From: Ruegeria sp. PrR005
Lineage (GTDB): Bacteria > Pseudomonadota > Alphaproteobacteria > Rhodobacterales > Rhodobacteraceae
Direction of reading: 5' to 3'
Length of the DNA: 64,000 bases
Assembly: GCF_010500245.1 (NCBI RefSeq)
Contig: NZ_JAAGOX010000006.1
Location: 1-64,000 of the forward strand
The notes under the pieces are model-generated. The model was not told the origin of the DNA. It was given only the letters and a program-made list of their open reading frames with translations, and did not search any database. The position numbers and the translations under genes were made by a program. Shown in pieces: positions 34,198 through 43,500 of this stretch. Position 1 is the first letter of the stretch, and each line of letters starts with the position of its first letter.

Positions 34198-35475
34198 ATG
34201 TCGAAGGAAAACACCGCAAAAGCCAGAAAATCCCTTTTGACCGAAACACTTATTGCCGTGCTGATGACTGTTTCGGCGGCCACCTTCGGCCCGGCATACA
34301 GCCAGACAACAGAAGGCCAGTACGTTGGGGCCGCGATCGAGCGGGTCGCTACGGGGCTTGCCGGGCGCATCGGCTTTGCGGCGCAGGAAATCGGCGGCGT
34401 CGACGTCATCGCGTTCAATGGCGATGAAACCTTCGCCATGGCCAGCACCTATAAGGTTGCGATCGCCGTTGCGATAATGGACCGCGTGGACAGGCGGGAA
34501 CTCAGCCTCGACCAGATGGTCGAAATCACACCCGACATGATGATGATCGGCGACGCTGCGCTGAGCGACACCTTCGTGCACCCCGGGCTTCAGCTTTCGG
34601 TGGCGAACCTGATGGAGATCATGATCACGGAGAGCGACAACACGGCGACCGACACCTTGATCGGGCTGGCTGGCGGCGCCGCGGCCGTGACCGAAAACCT
34701 GCGCAGGCTCGGGATCGCCGATTTCAGGGTCGATCGGACGACTGGCGAGATCATCGGCGAATTCTATGGTCTGCCGGGACCGGCCACGATGAAGGTCGCC
34801 ATAGAGGCCTTCAAGACCAACCCGGAGCTTGCAACGATCGTCAGTGACCGCAATCTGGACTTCGAGGCGGATCCCCGCGACCATGCAACGCCGCTTGCGA
34901 TGCTGCAACTCCTGCTTGCCATCGACAGTGGCACGGCGATGAGCGCCGAGAGCCGCGACTTCCTGATTGATGTCATGTCACGCACGCGCACCGGCGCTGG
35001 CCGGCTAAAGGGGCTGCTGCCGAGAGGAACGCCCGTGGCGCACAAGACCGGGACCATCGGGGGCGTGGCCAATGACGTCGGCTATATCACGCTCCCCGAC
35101 GGTCGTCGGTTCGCAATCGCCGTGTTCACCAAGAGCAGCGAGACATCCGAGGCGGACAGGGATCGGGCAATTGCAGAGGTCGCCCGGTCGCTGTTCGACT
35201 ACTTCTACCTCGGGCAGATGGCGAAGCAGCAAAAGGGGAAACTTCGCCGTGCACGCTCTGCCTGTGCGATCCTGCACTGCGAAGACAGAACCTTCCGGGA
35301 AGAGCCATCGTTATCCCGCCAGGGGAAATCTGGCGAAGACTCCAATGCAAAGGAAAAACCCAGTGAAGAACCGAATGAAACCAATACCTGCCCTGCTTGT
35401 TTCGTCGCTACTGTGCGTCACACCGGCACTCGCACAGCAGGCCATGACACAGGAAGAGGGCCAGGCGACCTTTGA
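34198..35475 (+). CDS. Class A beta-lactamase-like serine hydrolase with altered omega loop
   Basis: A signal peptide (to about residue 36) precedes a class A fold with S83-T-Y-K86, S146-D-N and K283-T-G. The omega loop, normally R-x-E-x-x-x-N with the deacylating Glu166, here reads RTTGEII after DFRVD, so the Glu and Asn are not in place. Hydrolysis may be slow, or the protein may be a penicillin-binding or other hydrolase. ATG 34198 follows GTTGGAG. The family end is around FDYFYL (residue 338); a further ~85 unrelated residues overlap the next gene by 100-130 bp, suggesting loss of the original stop by a frameshift. Confidence 0.8.
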   Translation: MSKENTAKARKSLLTETLIAVLMTVSAATFGPAYSQTTEGQYVGAAIERVATGLAGRIGFAAQEIGGVDVIAFNGDETFAMASTYKVAIAVAIMDRVDRRELSLDQMVEITPDMMMIGDAALSDTFVHPGLQLSVANLMEIMITESDNTATDTLIGLAGGAAAVTENLRRLGIADFRVDRTTGEIIGEFYGLPGPATMKVAIEAFKTNPELATIVSDRNLDFEADPRDHATPLAMLQLLLAIDSGTAMSAESRDFLIDVMSRTRTGAGRLKGLLPRGTPVAHKTGTIGGVANDVGYITLPDGRRFAIAVFTKSSETSEADRDRAIAEVARSLFDYFYLGQMAKQQKGKLRRARSACAILHCEDRTFREEPSLSRQGKSGEDSNAKEKPSEEPNETNTCPACFVATVRHTGTRTAGHDTGRGPGDL

Positions 35476-36862
35476 TGCGGTCCTCGCCGAAGCCTCTGAA
35501 CTGATCAAGGAACTGAAAATCCCGGGACTTGGTATCGGGGTCATCCATGGGCCCAACGCCTACGGCGCCGGACTCGGTGTCACGAACGTAACTACCGGAG
35601 AGCCCGTTACCACTGATACGCAATTTCAAATTGGCTCTGTGACAAAAACCTTCCTTTCGACTCTGGCCATGCAGCTGTCCGAACGGGGCATTCTGGATTT
35701 GGACGCGCGTGTCGTCGACATCCTGCCGTGGTGGAGGGTCGCGGATCCCGATGCAACGTCGAAAGCGCGGGTCGTCGACCTGTTCCACCATCACGCTGGC
35801 TGGTATGGCGACCATGGGTTCCTTACTGTGCCTCCGGGTGGGTCGATCAGCGAGAAGGTCATGCTCCAGGCGGCTTACGTCGAGCAGATCTATCCGTTCG
35901 GTCAAACCTGGATGTACAACAACACCAGTATCACCTTCGCGACCCATGTGGTGTCGCATGTCGGCGGAAAGCCGATCGAGACCCTGATCGAAGAGAACCT
36001 GTTGACTCCGCTCGGCATGGATTCGACATCGTTCAACTACGACGCCACCCCGCCGGCCAAAGATTACGCGTGGGGTCATCCGCCGATCTACGGGGAAGGC
36101 AGCGTCAGTGATCTAAAGCCGTACTACATTCCGTTGATAAGAGAGTCCGCTGCCTCCGGCGGAATCCGGTCTACGGTTACCGACATGCTGAAATACGCCC
36201 GCTTTCAGCTGGACGGCAAGGACGCCACCGGGAACCAGCTGTTGTCCATGGAATCGCTGGACTATGCCCATGCGCCGGCAGTCGATGCTGCGGCCGGCGA
36301 GTTTACCGGACTGACATGGTTCGTCCATGACTACGACGGCGTCACCAGCCCCTTCCACGGGGGGAATTGGCCCGGCACGCGGTCTTTTCTGAAGCTGATA
36401 CCGGAACACGACTTTGCGGTGGTGATCATGGTCCACAGCGATCGCGGAGTCGAAGCCTACAGTAAAATTTCGGACGCAATGGTCAAAGCCTTCACGGGAA
36501 TCGAGGCCGACTCTCCGGTCGCAGCGGGCGTTGATCCGTCTGTGCTCGATCCCTTCGTCGGCGTCTTCAAGGGGAATTCCCAAAACATCGAGATCCGCAA
36601 AGAGGGCGACAAATATGTGTTTGTCCAGTTCTCCGCATTGACCAGCGGAGCAGATCCCGCGCCTGCCAATGTGGCCAACACGGCCGAGGGTTATTTCATC
36701 ATCACAGAAGGCCCGAACGAGGGCGCTCTCGGCGAATTGCTCGAAGATCCGTCTGGCGAACTCAACTTCGTGCGATTCAACCACCGGATCTTCATTCGGG
36801 GCGACGGGGCGGTCGACGAATTCTCGCTCTCTGGAACTGCATTCGACAAACCGGCTGAGTAA
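35345..36862 (+). CDS. Class C beta-lactamase-like serine hydrolase (S12 family)
   Basis: The secreted protein of about 505 residues has a signal peptide (MKPIPALLVSSLLCVTPALA), the nucleophile motif S-V-T-K in IGSVTKTFL, the Tyr motif YNNTS and a C-terminal HGG (FHGGNWPG) replacing KTG. These are hallmarks of AmpC/esterase EstB-type S12 hydrolases. A C-terminal domain of about 120 residues follows, as in several peptidase-like members. ATG 35345 and 35375 both have GAAG-type ribosome sites; the shorter also keeps the signal peptide. It is co-directional with and overlaps the class A-like gene, so both are probably co-regulated by the divergent AraC protein. Confidence 0.85.
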   Translation: MQRKNPVKNRMKPIPALLVSSLLCVTPALAQQAMTQEEGQATFDAVLAEASELIKELKIPGLGIGVIHGPNAYGAGLGVTNVTTGEPVTTDTQFQIGSVTKTFLSTLAMQLSERGILDLDARVVDILPWWRVADPDATSKARVVDLFHHHAGWYGDHGFLTVPPGGSISEKVMLQAAYVEQIYPFGQTWMYNNTSITFATHVVSHVGGKPIETLIEENLLTPLGMDSTSFNYDATPPAKDYAWGHPPIYGEGSVSDLKPYYIPLIRESAASGGIRSTVTDMLKYARFQLDGKDATGNQLLSMESLDYAHAPAVDAAAGEFTGLTWFVHDYDGVTSPFHGGNWPGTRSFLKLIPEHDFAVVIMVHSDRGVEAYSKISDAMVKAFTGIEADSPVAAGVDPSVLDPFVGVFKGNSQNIEIRKEGDKYVFVQFSALTSGADPAPANVANTAEGYFIITEGPNEGALGELLEDPSGELNFVRFNHRIFIRGDGAVDEFSLSGTAFDKPAE

Positions 36863-36867
36863 GAGCC

Positions 36868-36926
36868 ACGGGTTCGGTGGAGGGGCGATCCTGCACAGCG
36901 CAGATTGAACTCTCCACCGAACCCGT
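36868..36926. terminator. 15-bp inverted repeat after the S12 hydrolase gene
   Basis: ACGGGTTCGGTGGAG (36868-36882) is perfectly complementary to CTCCACCGAACCCGT (36912-36926), with a 29-base loop, beginning 5 bp after the stop codon. There is no T-run, so it is not a classical intrinsic terminator; it may block 3' exonucleases or serve as a binding site. Confidence 0.45.
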
Positions 36927-36950
36927 TGCATCGGCAACAGGAGAAGTCCA

Positions 36951-37022
36951 ATGCGAAAACTAAACCCAAAGACCTTGACCGCGGCGCTTGTCTGCACAGC
37001 GGTCATTCAGCTAGCAAGCTAG
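36951..37022 (+). pseudogene. Vestigial secreted-protein start (23 codons)
   Basis: After a good ribosome site (AGGAGAAGTCC) an ATG opens a signal-peptide-like stretch, MRKLNPKTLTAALVCTAVIQ then LAS, and stops at TAG. The ribosome site and signal character suggest the leftover 5' end of an exported protein gene in the beta-lactamase operon, cut off by deletion or nonsense mutation. A real micropeptide cannot be excluded. Confidence 0.4.
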
Positions 37023-37352
37023 TGGCGCTCTGCGGCGAACAGCGGCTAAGTCCGCACTGTGGTCCTTGCCCCATTTTCAGCCAAGGTCCGCTGTCTGGAG
37101 AAGCGGTCGCTCGTTTATAGGTCCTGACCCTAGACTTCGGAGTTCACCTTCCCAACGCTCAAATTCTTTAAAAATTTGGTTCGAAGTCTCTACCTTCATG
37201 TGTACCCATCCGACCTTCAGGGCTGCGCCGCGAATACCGTATGTCCACAAATGGCAACTCCCGAAAAGAGTCTTCAGACGATGGGTTTTGCTATAAGGTG
37301 GATAATAGACTGAACCGGGCAACCGTTCGTTTCGTCAACGTGGAGGAAATCG
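37023..37352. other. Intergenic region before the catalase operon
   Basis: No convincing gene. A minus-strand frame ending in INERPLLQTADLG reads through it but has no recognised homology and no strong ribosome site. The AT-rich part (TTCTTTAAAAATTTGG near 37160-37175) and the CGTGGAGGAAATCG just before 37353 are probably the promoter and ribosome-site region of the catalase-like gene. Confidence 0.4.
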
Positions 37353-38387
37353 ATGGCCGACCCGAAGCTTGTCCAAGAGATCGTTGAGGCGCTCGATATT
37401 CCAGGCGGGAGTACGGAAAAGCGGCCGGTTCATACCGTTGGCGTTGGGGTGACAGGACACTTCATGCCATCCCCAGTAGCAAAAGATTTTTGCATTGCCG
37501 AGCATTTCCAACCGCCTGCCAATCCAGAAGGCGTCCCTGTAGACGTGCGGTTTTCCAACGGAATGGGTGTTGTGGACGAACATGATGGATGGTCAGACGT
37601 CCGTGGAATGGCGGTGCGTTTTCACCTCAAGGACGGCAAGTCCACCGACTTGGTTGCCATGACGCTGCCAGTGTTTTTCGCTCCCACGCCCGAGAAGTTC
37701 CTCAAGTTCGCCCGTGCAGCGCGACCCGAACGCTGTCAACGTGAAACACCCTGGCAGAAGATCAAGGATTATCTACGTTTGGAATTGCCGATGCCGGATC
37801 CCTATCCGGGTCAGACAGAACGGCCGAACGAGAAAGCGATCGCCTTTGCGAATGAACATGTCTGGGCACAACCTGCGGTCATCGATGCCTCTTCGATCGG
37901 TGCGCCGGTAAGCTACGTGCGCGCCGCCTATCATGCGGTGCATACCTTCGTGGCGACCGGCAAGGAGGAGGAGACACGCTGGGTTCGGTTTACATGGGCT
38001 CCGATCGCAGGTGTCTTGAACACCAATCCGTTGGAGCCGCCAAAAGACAATTACCTGAAACAAGACATGATAGACCGCCTTGCGGATGATCGCACCGAGC
38101 GGTTTTCGCTGGTCATGCATATCGGCGAAGAAGGCGACGATTTCAACGATTCCACCCGGCAATGGCCGCCGCACCGCAAGCGGGTCATGATGGGGACCTT
38201 GACCCTGAAGCATGTGCCAGAAGATCAGGAGGCGCATTCCGAGAAGCTGAGTTTCAATCCCTGGCATCTCACTCCGGGGATCGAACCGTCGGGGGATCCG
38301 ATCCTGGAGATCCGCAGGGATGTGTACGAATATTCCAGCAACCGGCGGGGCGGTATTCCCTGCCCCTTCAGTGGCGCGAAAGGGTAA
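37353..38387 (+). CDS. Catalase-family heme peroxidase (small catalase-like)
   Basis: The 344-residue protein is shorter than true catalases (about 480+) and matches the catalase-related peroxidase group: distal His in RPVHTVGVG, VRFSNGMG and WSDVRGMAVRF, and proximal heme Tyr region RRDVYEYSSNRRG. It decomposes H2O2 or uses it to oxidise organics. GTGGAGG lies upstream. No signal peptide. It is first of a three-gene operon with an unknown 238-residue protein (3 bp gap) and a Dyp peroxidase. Confidence 0.86.
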   Translation: MADPKLVQEIVEALDIPGGSTEKRPVHTVGVGVTGHFMPSPVAKDFCIAEHFQPPANPEGVPVDVRFSNGMGVVDEHDGWSDVRGMAVRFHLKDGKSTDLVAMTLPVFFAPTPEKFLKFARAARPERCQRETPWQKIKDYLRLELPMPDPYPGQTERPNEKAIAFANEHVWAQPAVIDASSIGAPVSYVRAAYHAVHTFVATGKEEETRWVRFTWAPIAGVLNTNPLEPPKDNYLKQDMIDRLADDRTERFSLVMHIGEEGDDFNDSTRQWPPHRKRVMMGTLTLKHVPEDQEAHSEKLSFNPWHLTPGIEPSGDPILEIRRDVYEYSSNRRGGIPCPFSGAKG

Positions 38388-38390
38388 AGC

Positions 38391-39107
38391 ATGAACGATG
38401 ACGGCGGATGGCTGAACCGGTATATCAACAGCTTGCCGGAACGCGGCTGGTTTCAGTTCCTTTCCAAATATGTGGTCGTTCCCTATTGGGTCTGGCGAGA
38501 AGGCAGACCCAAACTGCCAGGCGGACCGCGCCCCTCGCCACAACCCAGCGACAGCACACAGCGGATGATGAACCTGCTGATGCCGCTCAGGGACACGTCG
38601 CCGATCGGGCGGGCAAAGGCGGTCATGGCTCTGGCTCAGAATGTGGACGAGATTTTTTCCGGTCTCGACAATGTGGGCACCGTGCATTCCGCCCGGTTCC
38701 TTCTGGTCGAGGACTACATCTGTATGATCTCCGTTTATGACGGGGATTTCAGCAATTACATCCGCGATTTCATTGCCACGATCGGAAGCGTTTTCGACGC
38801 CCTGATGAAAGAGGTAGAGGGCGGCGACAAGCTTTATCCTTGCGAGGAGAATGTCGAAGCTTTCATTGATTGGGTGCGGGCGCACGACCTGTTTCAGGCA
38901 CCTGATTATCCGTTTGACCTGTTCGCCCTCCAGGATGTGCAGGCCGGCCGGAAACCGAACGATCCGCCGCACGAACTACAATCGCTCCCGCGCTCGCTGA
39001 TCCTCCAACTGCATTCGAACCGCAATATCTCGCTTGGTGGCGGTTATCGCGGTTATCCCGGCTACTCGGCGGCACAGATCAGAAACAAACTCGGGGTGGG
39101 ATGGTGA
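38391..39107 (+). CDS. Unknown 238-residue protein linking catalase-like and Dyp genes
   Basis: I do not recognise a named family. The middle has TVHSARFLLVEDYICMISVY followed by DGDFSNYIRDFIATIG, which looks like one ferredoxin-like alpha/beta unit of the sort seen in Dyp-type peroxidases and small peroxidase-associated proteins. The C-terminus is Gly/Tyr-rich (SLGGGYRGYPGYS). It is tightly packed between two heme enzymes (3 bp gap, then TGATG overlap), so it is probably an accessory or complex partner. No signal peptide or membrane helix. Confidence 0.75.
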   Translation: MNDDGGWLNRYINSLPERGWFQFLSKYVVVPYWVWREGRPKLPGGPRPSPQPSDSTQRMMNLLMPLRDTSPIGRAKAVMALAQNVDEIFSGLDNVGTVHSARFLLVEDYICMISVYDGDFSNYIRDFIATIGSVFDALMKEVEGGDKLYPCEENVEAFIDWVRAHDLFQAPDYPFDLFALQDVQAGRKPNDPPHELQSLPRSLILQLHSNRNISLGGGYRGYPGYSAAQIRNKLGVGW

Positions 39108-40504
39108 TGTCCAACATTAATCCTGAAGACGATTTTGATGCCGAAAAGGTCCAGGGCAATATCCTGAGGGGCTACAAACACAACAACGTCCGCCACCTCA
39201 TGTTGGAAGTCACTAACAGGGATGCAGCAAGGCGGTTCCTGGCCGCTTCGGCCGATGGCACAGACAAGACGGTCCCGCGCATAACACGCTCGGCCAATTG
39301 GGCGCCCCCCGCCCCCGAGGTCTGTTTCAACATAGGAATTACGTTCGAAGGGTTGCGCGCCCTGGGTCTGCCAGCAAGCGAGCTTGCAACCTTTCCCACT
39401 GAATATGCCGAGGGAATGGCAAAGCGCGCGGTCAAGCTGGGCGATTTCGGCGACAGCGCGCCTGAGAACTGGCCGAGCCCGTTCGACCAGCCCGATCGTA
39501 TCCATATTGTTGCGTCGGTCTATTCCAACGATGTTGATAATTTCGACCCGGTCGAAAAGCAGGTGGCGAAGGCGTTCACCGTTCTGGGCGTTCGCGAGGG
39601 CCGCAACCTGCCCGATGACAAGGTCTTCTTTGGCTATCGAGACAGCATTTCCCAACCGCGTTTCAGACATATCTTCGACCCTGCCATGGTCAACGTTGAC
39701 GAACCCAAGGATCCTCTGGGCACCGCGCTACTGGGCTATCCCACACATTTCGAGGGTGTCGAATTCGCAATCCCAGAGCCCAAGGAGGTGTTTCACGACT
39801 GTTCCTTTAATGCGTTCCGGGTGTTGCAGCAGAAAACCGATGCCTTCGAGACTTACCTGAGCGAAGCCGCGACCAAGCTGGAGAAACACCCCAAGCAGTT
39901 CGAACTTTTACCCGAGGGGGCCGAGGCGAGTATCTGCGGCGGCATGAGCCGTCACGACGCCCTGCGCGAGGTGGTTGCCGCGCAGATGTGCGGGCGTTGG
40001 CGCAATGGAACACCCTATGAGTTGTCGCCGAATTCAGATGAGAGGGGAGATTTGTCGTTGACGAACTACGACTATACCCTCACATCGCGATGCCCTGCCG
40101 GATCCCACATGCGACGGGCCAATCCGCGTGGTGGACCTATCGTGCAGCGGGTCTCGAACTATTCGCGCCGCATTGTCAGACGTGGGATGTCCTATGGGCC
40201 GGACCCGGAAACCGGCGAACACGGTCTGCTTGGCAATTTCATCGGCGCCAATTACGGAGCGCAGTTTGAGGCGGTCATGTGCGACTGGATCAACTTTGGG
40301 CTGCAAGACCCCAGAATTACCGGAACAAATGATCCGCTGCTGGGCGCAAACGTGCCTGAAACAAGCGCCTTTGAATTGACCTTGCGCGACGGCGGCCATA
40401 TCAGGCTCAGCGGTTTTCCCAGGTTCGTGATCACGCGGGGTGGCGCTTACACCATGTTGCCCAGTCTGCCTGCTATTCGTTACCTGGCCCAGCTTTCCGG
40501 CTAG
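39107..40504 (+). CDS. Dyp-type (dye-decolourising) heme peroxidase
   Basis: The protein of about 465 residues has the catalytic Asp in FFGYRDSISQPRF (usual GxxDG, second Gly replaced by Ser), the proximal heme His in CPAGSHMRRANPR and the conserved Arg in RRIVRRGMSYG. N-terminal KVQGNILRGYKHNNVRHLM is typical of the class. ATG 39107 is preferred over 39101 because the GGGGTGGG ribosome site is then properly spaced. The stop codon shares CTAG (40501-40504) with the stop of the convergent cyclase gene. It lacks a Tat or Sec signal, so it acts in the cytosol or via the partner proteins. Confidence 0.88.
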   Translation: MSNINPEDDFDAEKVQGNILRGYKHNNVRHLMLEVTNRDAARRFLAASADGTDKTVPRITRSANWAPPAPEVCFNIGITFEGLRALGLPASELATFPTEYAEGMAKRAVKLGDFGDSAPENWPSPFDQPDRIHIVASVYSNDVDNFDPVEKQVAKAFTVLGVREGRNLPDDKVFFGYRDSISQPRFRHIFDPAMVNVDEPKDPLGTALLGYPTHFEGVEFAIPEPKEVFHDCSFNAFRVLQQKTDAFETYLSEAATKLEKHPKQFELLPEGAEASICGGMSRHDALREVVAAQMCGRWRNGTPYELSPNSDERGDLSLTNYDYTLTSRCPAGSHMRRANPRGGPIVQRVSNYSRRIVRRGMSYGPDPETGEHGLLGNFIGANYGAQFEAVMCDWINFGLQDPRITGTNDPLLGANVPETSAFELTLRDGGHIRLSGFPRFVITRGGAYTMLPSLPAIRYLAQLSG

Positions 40505-43500
40505 GCCGCCAGTTCCGCCAGTGCCTCCTCGATCCTGGCCAGCATAGGCGAGGCACCGGTTGGCGCGATCAGGCGGTGCGCTGTCTCAAGATGGTGGATC
40601 GCGTTCTGGCTACGTTTCTTGGCCTTGCACAACAGGCCAAGTATCATCTCGCCTCGGGCATAATAGTGGCCGTCCGTATCGAATTGCGGGTTCTCCCGTG
40701 CCTTGCCGATCAGCTCCTTGATTTGTTTTTCTCCCGTAATCATTACGCCTGCCAATGTTCGGAAGTTTCGCAGCAGCACGCCTAGCGAGGCACCACCTTC
40801 ACCAGACAGGATTTGCATATAGACTTCGCTCAGCAAAAGCCTGTTCCAGTCGGCCCCGATCTGCATTCCTTCTGCTTCGCGCATGGCTATCGTATTCTTG
40901 ATTTGTTGCAGCCCCTCGGCAATCTGACCTTGGAATGCGAGCCCTACGCCCAGCATTGTTTGCGGTACACCGCTGAACAGCGTACAGCCGTCGGCGGCAC
41001 TTCTTTCGACATATTCCTGGACCGCCTCAAGCGCGCCGGGGCGCTCCAACGCGACCAGCGCGGCCACGCGCGAAGACTCGGCGATGGCAGTTTCGAACTC
41101 CGCTCGGGATAGACTCAAGGCCTCCTCGGACAGTTTCAACGCTGCGTCGTGATCATCGGTCACCACTGCGACCAATGCCTTCATCGCGGTGCCATAGCCC
41201 AAGGCGCGAGGGTCATTGTGCCGCTTGCCGAACTCGATCATGAGCTCGGCAGTCTCGCGGGCACCGACAACACGCCCGCGCGTCAATTCGTTCCAACCGA
41301 CCGTGGCCAAAAAGAAATTCTGAAGATAGGCATCATCGAAACTGGCTAAGGCCGTCTCGATATCCTTCTTCTTGGCCTCGAATTCAGCGTTTGAAATGGG
41401 CGCACTATAGATGGCTACGGAAAGCTCGTTTACCATGGCATAGGCGCGCGACTTGGGGTCGCCAAGGCGCTCTGCCATTTCAGTCAGTTCTCGCTGGACA
41501 CGCAATGCCTCGTGAAACTGACTGTTGCAGACCAAACAGGAAACATAGTGGTGCAGGAACAGGACGTGGTCGCCATTGTCTCCAATCCTGTTCAGAACTG
41601 GTTCAATCCTTTTGGCCAGGTTGATCGTCGTCATGATATCAAGAGAGATATTCGAACAAAGCGCGTAATTGCCCAGAAACTCCGCAAAAGCAGCATCGCT
41701 GGCACAGTCAGGATCCTGTTCATAGAGCTGCAAGGCCGTTGCAAAGTAGCGATTGGCCTGATCGTGCGAGTAAGTTCCAAGACTCTTTGCCCCGGCAAGC
41801 GCCGTGTACCGAAAGGCCAGATCTGTCCGATCTGTTTGCAAATAATGATGGGCCAATGTCTCTGCCGTTTCCGGCAGCCGGTTGGCATTGCGCCTTTCCA
41901 AGGCCTCGGCAATGGTTAGATGTAATTCGGCCCTGTGGTCCGACAACAGACTTTCATACACCGTGTCGCGAAGCAGCACGTGTTTGAACATGTAGTCCGA
42001 TGAGTTTTCCCTGCGGTGTACGAGATCAAGGGCCTGAAGCCGTTCAAGCGTCGCGCCGGTTTGATTTGCATCCGGGACAACCATGGACAACAGGCCGGGA
42101 TCGAAATGCCGCCCGATCGTGGCGGCCGCTTGCAAGATCGCGCGGTCTTCGGGGCGAAGCTGTTCGATCCGCGCTGAAAGAAGGGCTTGCATGCTGGATG
42201 GCAAGACGCCAATACCAGAGTCGGGATCGTATTCCACGTGCCCGTCGACGATTTTCAATGCGCCCTGTTCGCCCAGATAAATAAGGATTTCTTCGCCAAA
42301 GAGAGGGTTTCCGCCTGAGCGCTCGACAACCGCGTGGATCAGGTCCCCAGGCAGCGTTTCGACCTGCAACCGGCTTTGCAACAAGTTCCGAATATCCTCG
42401 TGCGAAAGCGGTTTGAGCGCAACGGTCTGCACAACCTCATTCTTGAACCAGTCCGGCATGTATTCCGGTCGCCGGGTGGTCAGGATCAACAGGTTGACGA
42501 ACTCTTCTCCGCCAATCAACTTTCGCAGCATGTCTTCGGACGCGCTGTCGATCCAATGAATGTCCTCGACCAGCAGGATTACGGGACCCATATCACATTG
42601 CGCCTTGAGCAGTGCAGGCAACAGGTCGCGTGTACGCAACCCCACGAGAACTCCATCAAGGCCTTCAAGCGACCCCTCCGGGGGCACCAGCCCAAGAAGA
42701 TTCATCAAGAGACCAAGATTCTCTTCCGTATACAGCCGCCTGCGCTCAAGGCCCGCACGCAATTTGCCGGCGATTTCCTCTGGTTCATCTTCGTCCTGGA
42801 TCCGGAATGAATTACGTACGACTTCGATGAACGGCAGAAACGGAACCTGCTGCCCGTCCGAGGTACAATGGCCGGTGAAAATCCTGGCCGGTTTTGATTT
42901 CTCGCTGCGCAGGAACTCGAAAATCAGACGTGTCTTGCCCAAACCTGGCTCAGCTACGAAATCGACTGCCCGCAACCCTGTCGCGCTCGCATCGAAAGCG
43001 TCGGCCACGGTGGAAAGCTCGGCTTCGCGCCCGATATACCGGGTCAAACCCCGCCCTACCGAGACATCAAATCGGGTGGTTCCCTCTCGCATGGACCGCA
43101 GTCGCCAAAGCTTTTGTTGCCGCGTCACGCCTTTGATCGTGTATTCGCCTTCAAAGCTCAGATCGGCGCGCCACTCGACCAGTCGCCGGGTGTTGTCGCA
43201 AATCAGGCAGCCGCCCTCTGGCGCCAGAGACTGGATGCGAGATGCCAGGTTGACCGTGTTTCCGACCGCCGTCAGTTCGCCTGCTTCTCCTTCGACCGCT
43301 GCGACCACCACGGATCCTGAGCAGACTCCAACGCGCATGATCGGACGCACGCCAAATCGCGCTTCGATGTTGTCGCCAGCTTCTGCAAAAGCTTCATGCA
43401 ATGCCACAGCGGCCCTGCATGCCTTCAGGCCGGCCTCTTCAAGAGCAACCGGAACCCCAAAAATCGCCATGATACTGTCGCCGGCAAAACCTCTTACCGC

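Noticed and set aside
36868-36926. Classical rho-independent terminator
   Set aside because: Long loop and no T-run; listed only as an inverted repeat with a possible 3' end role.
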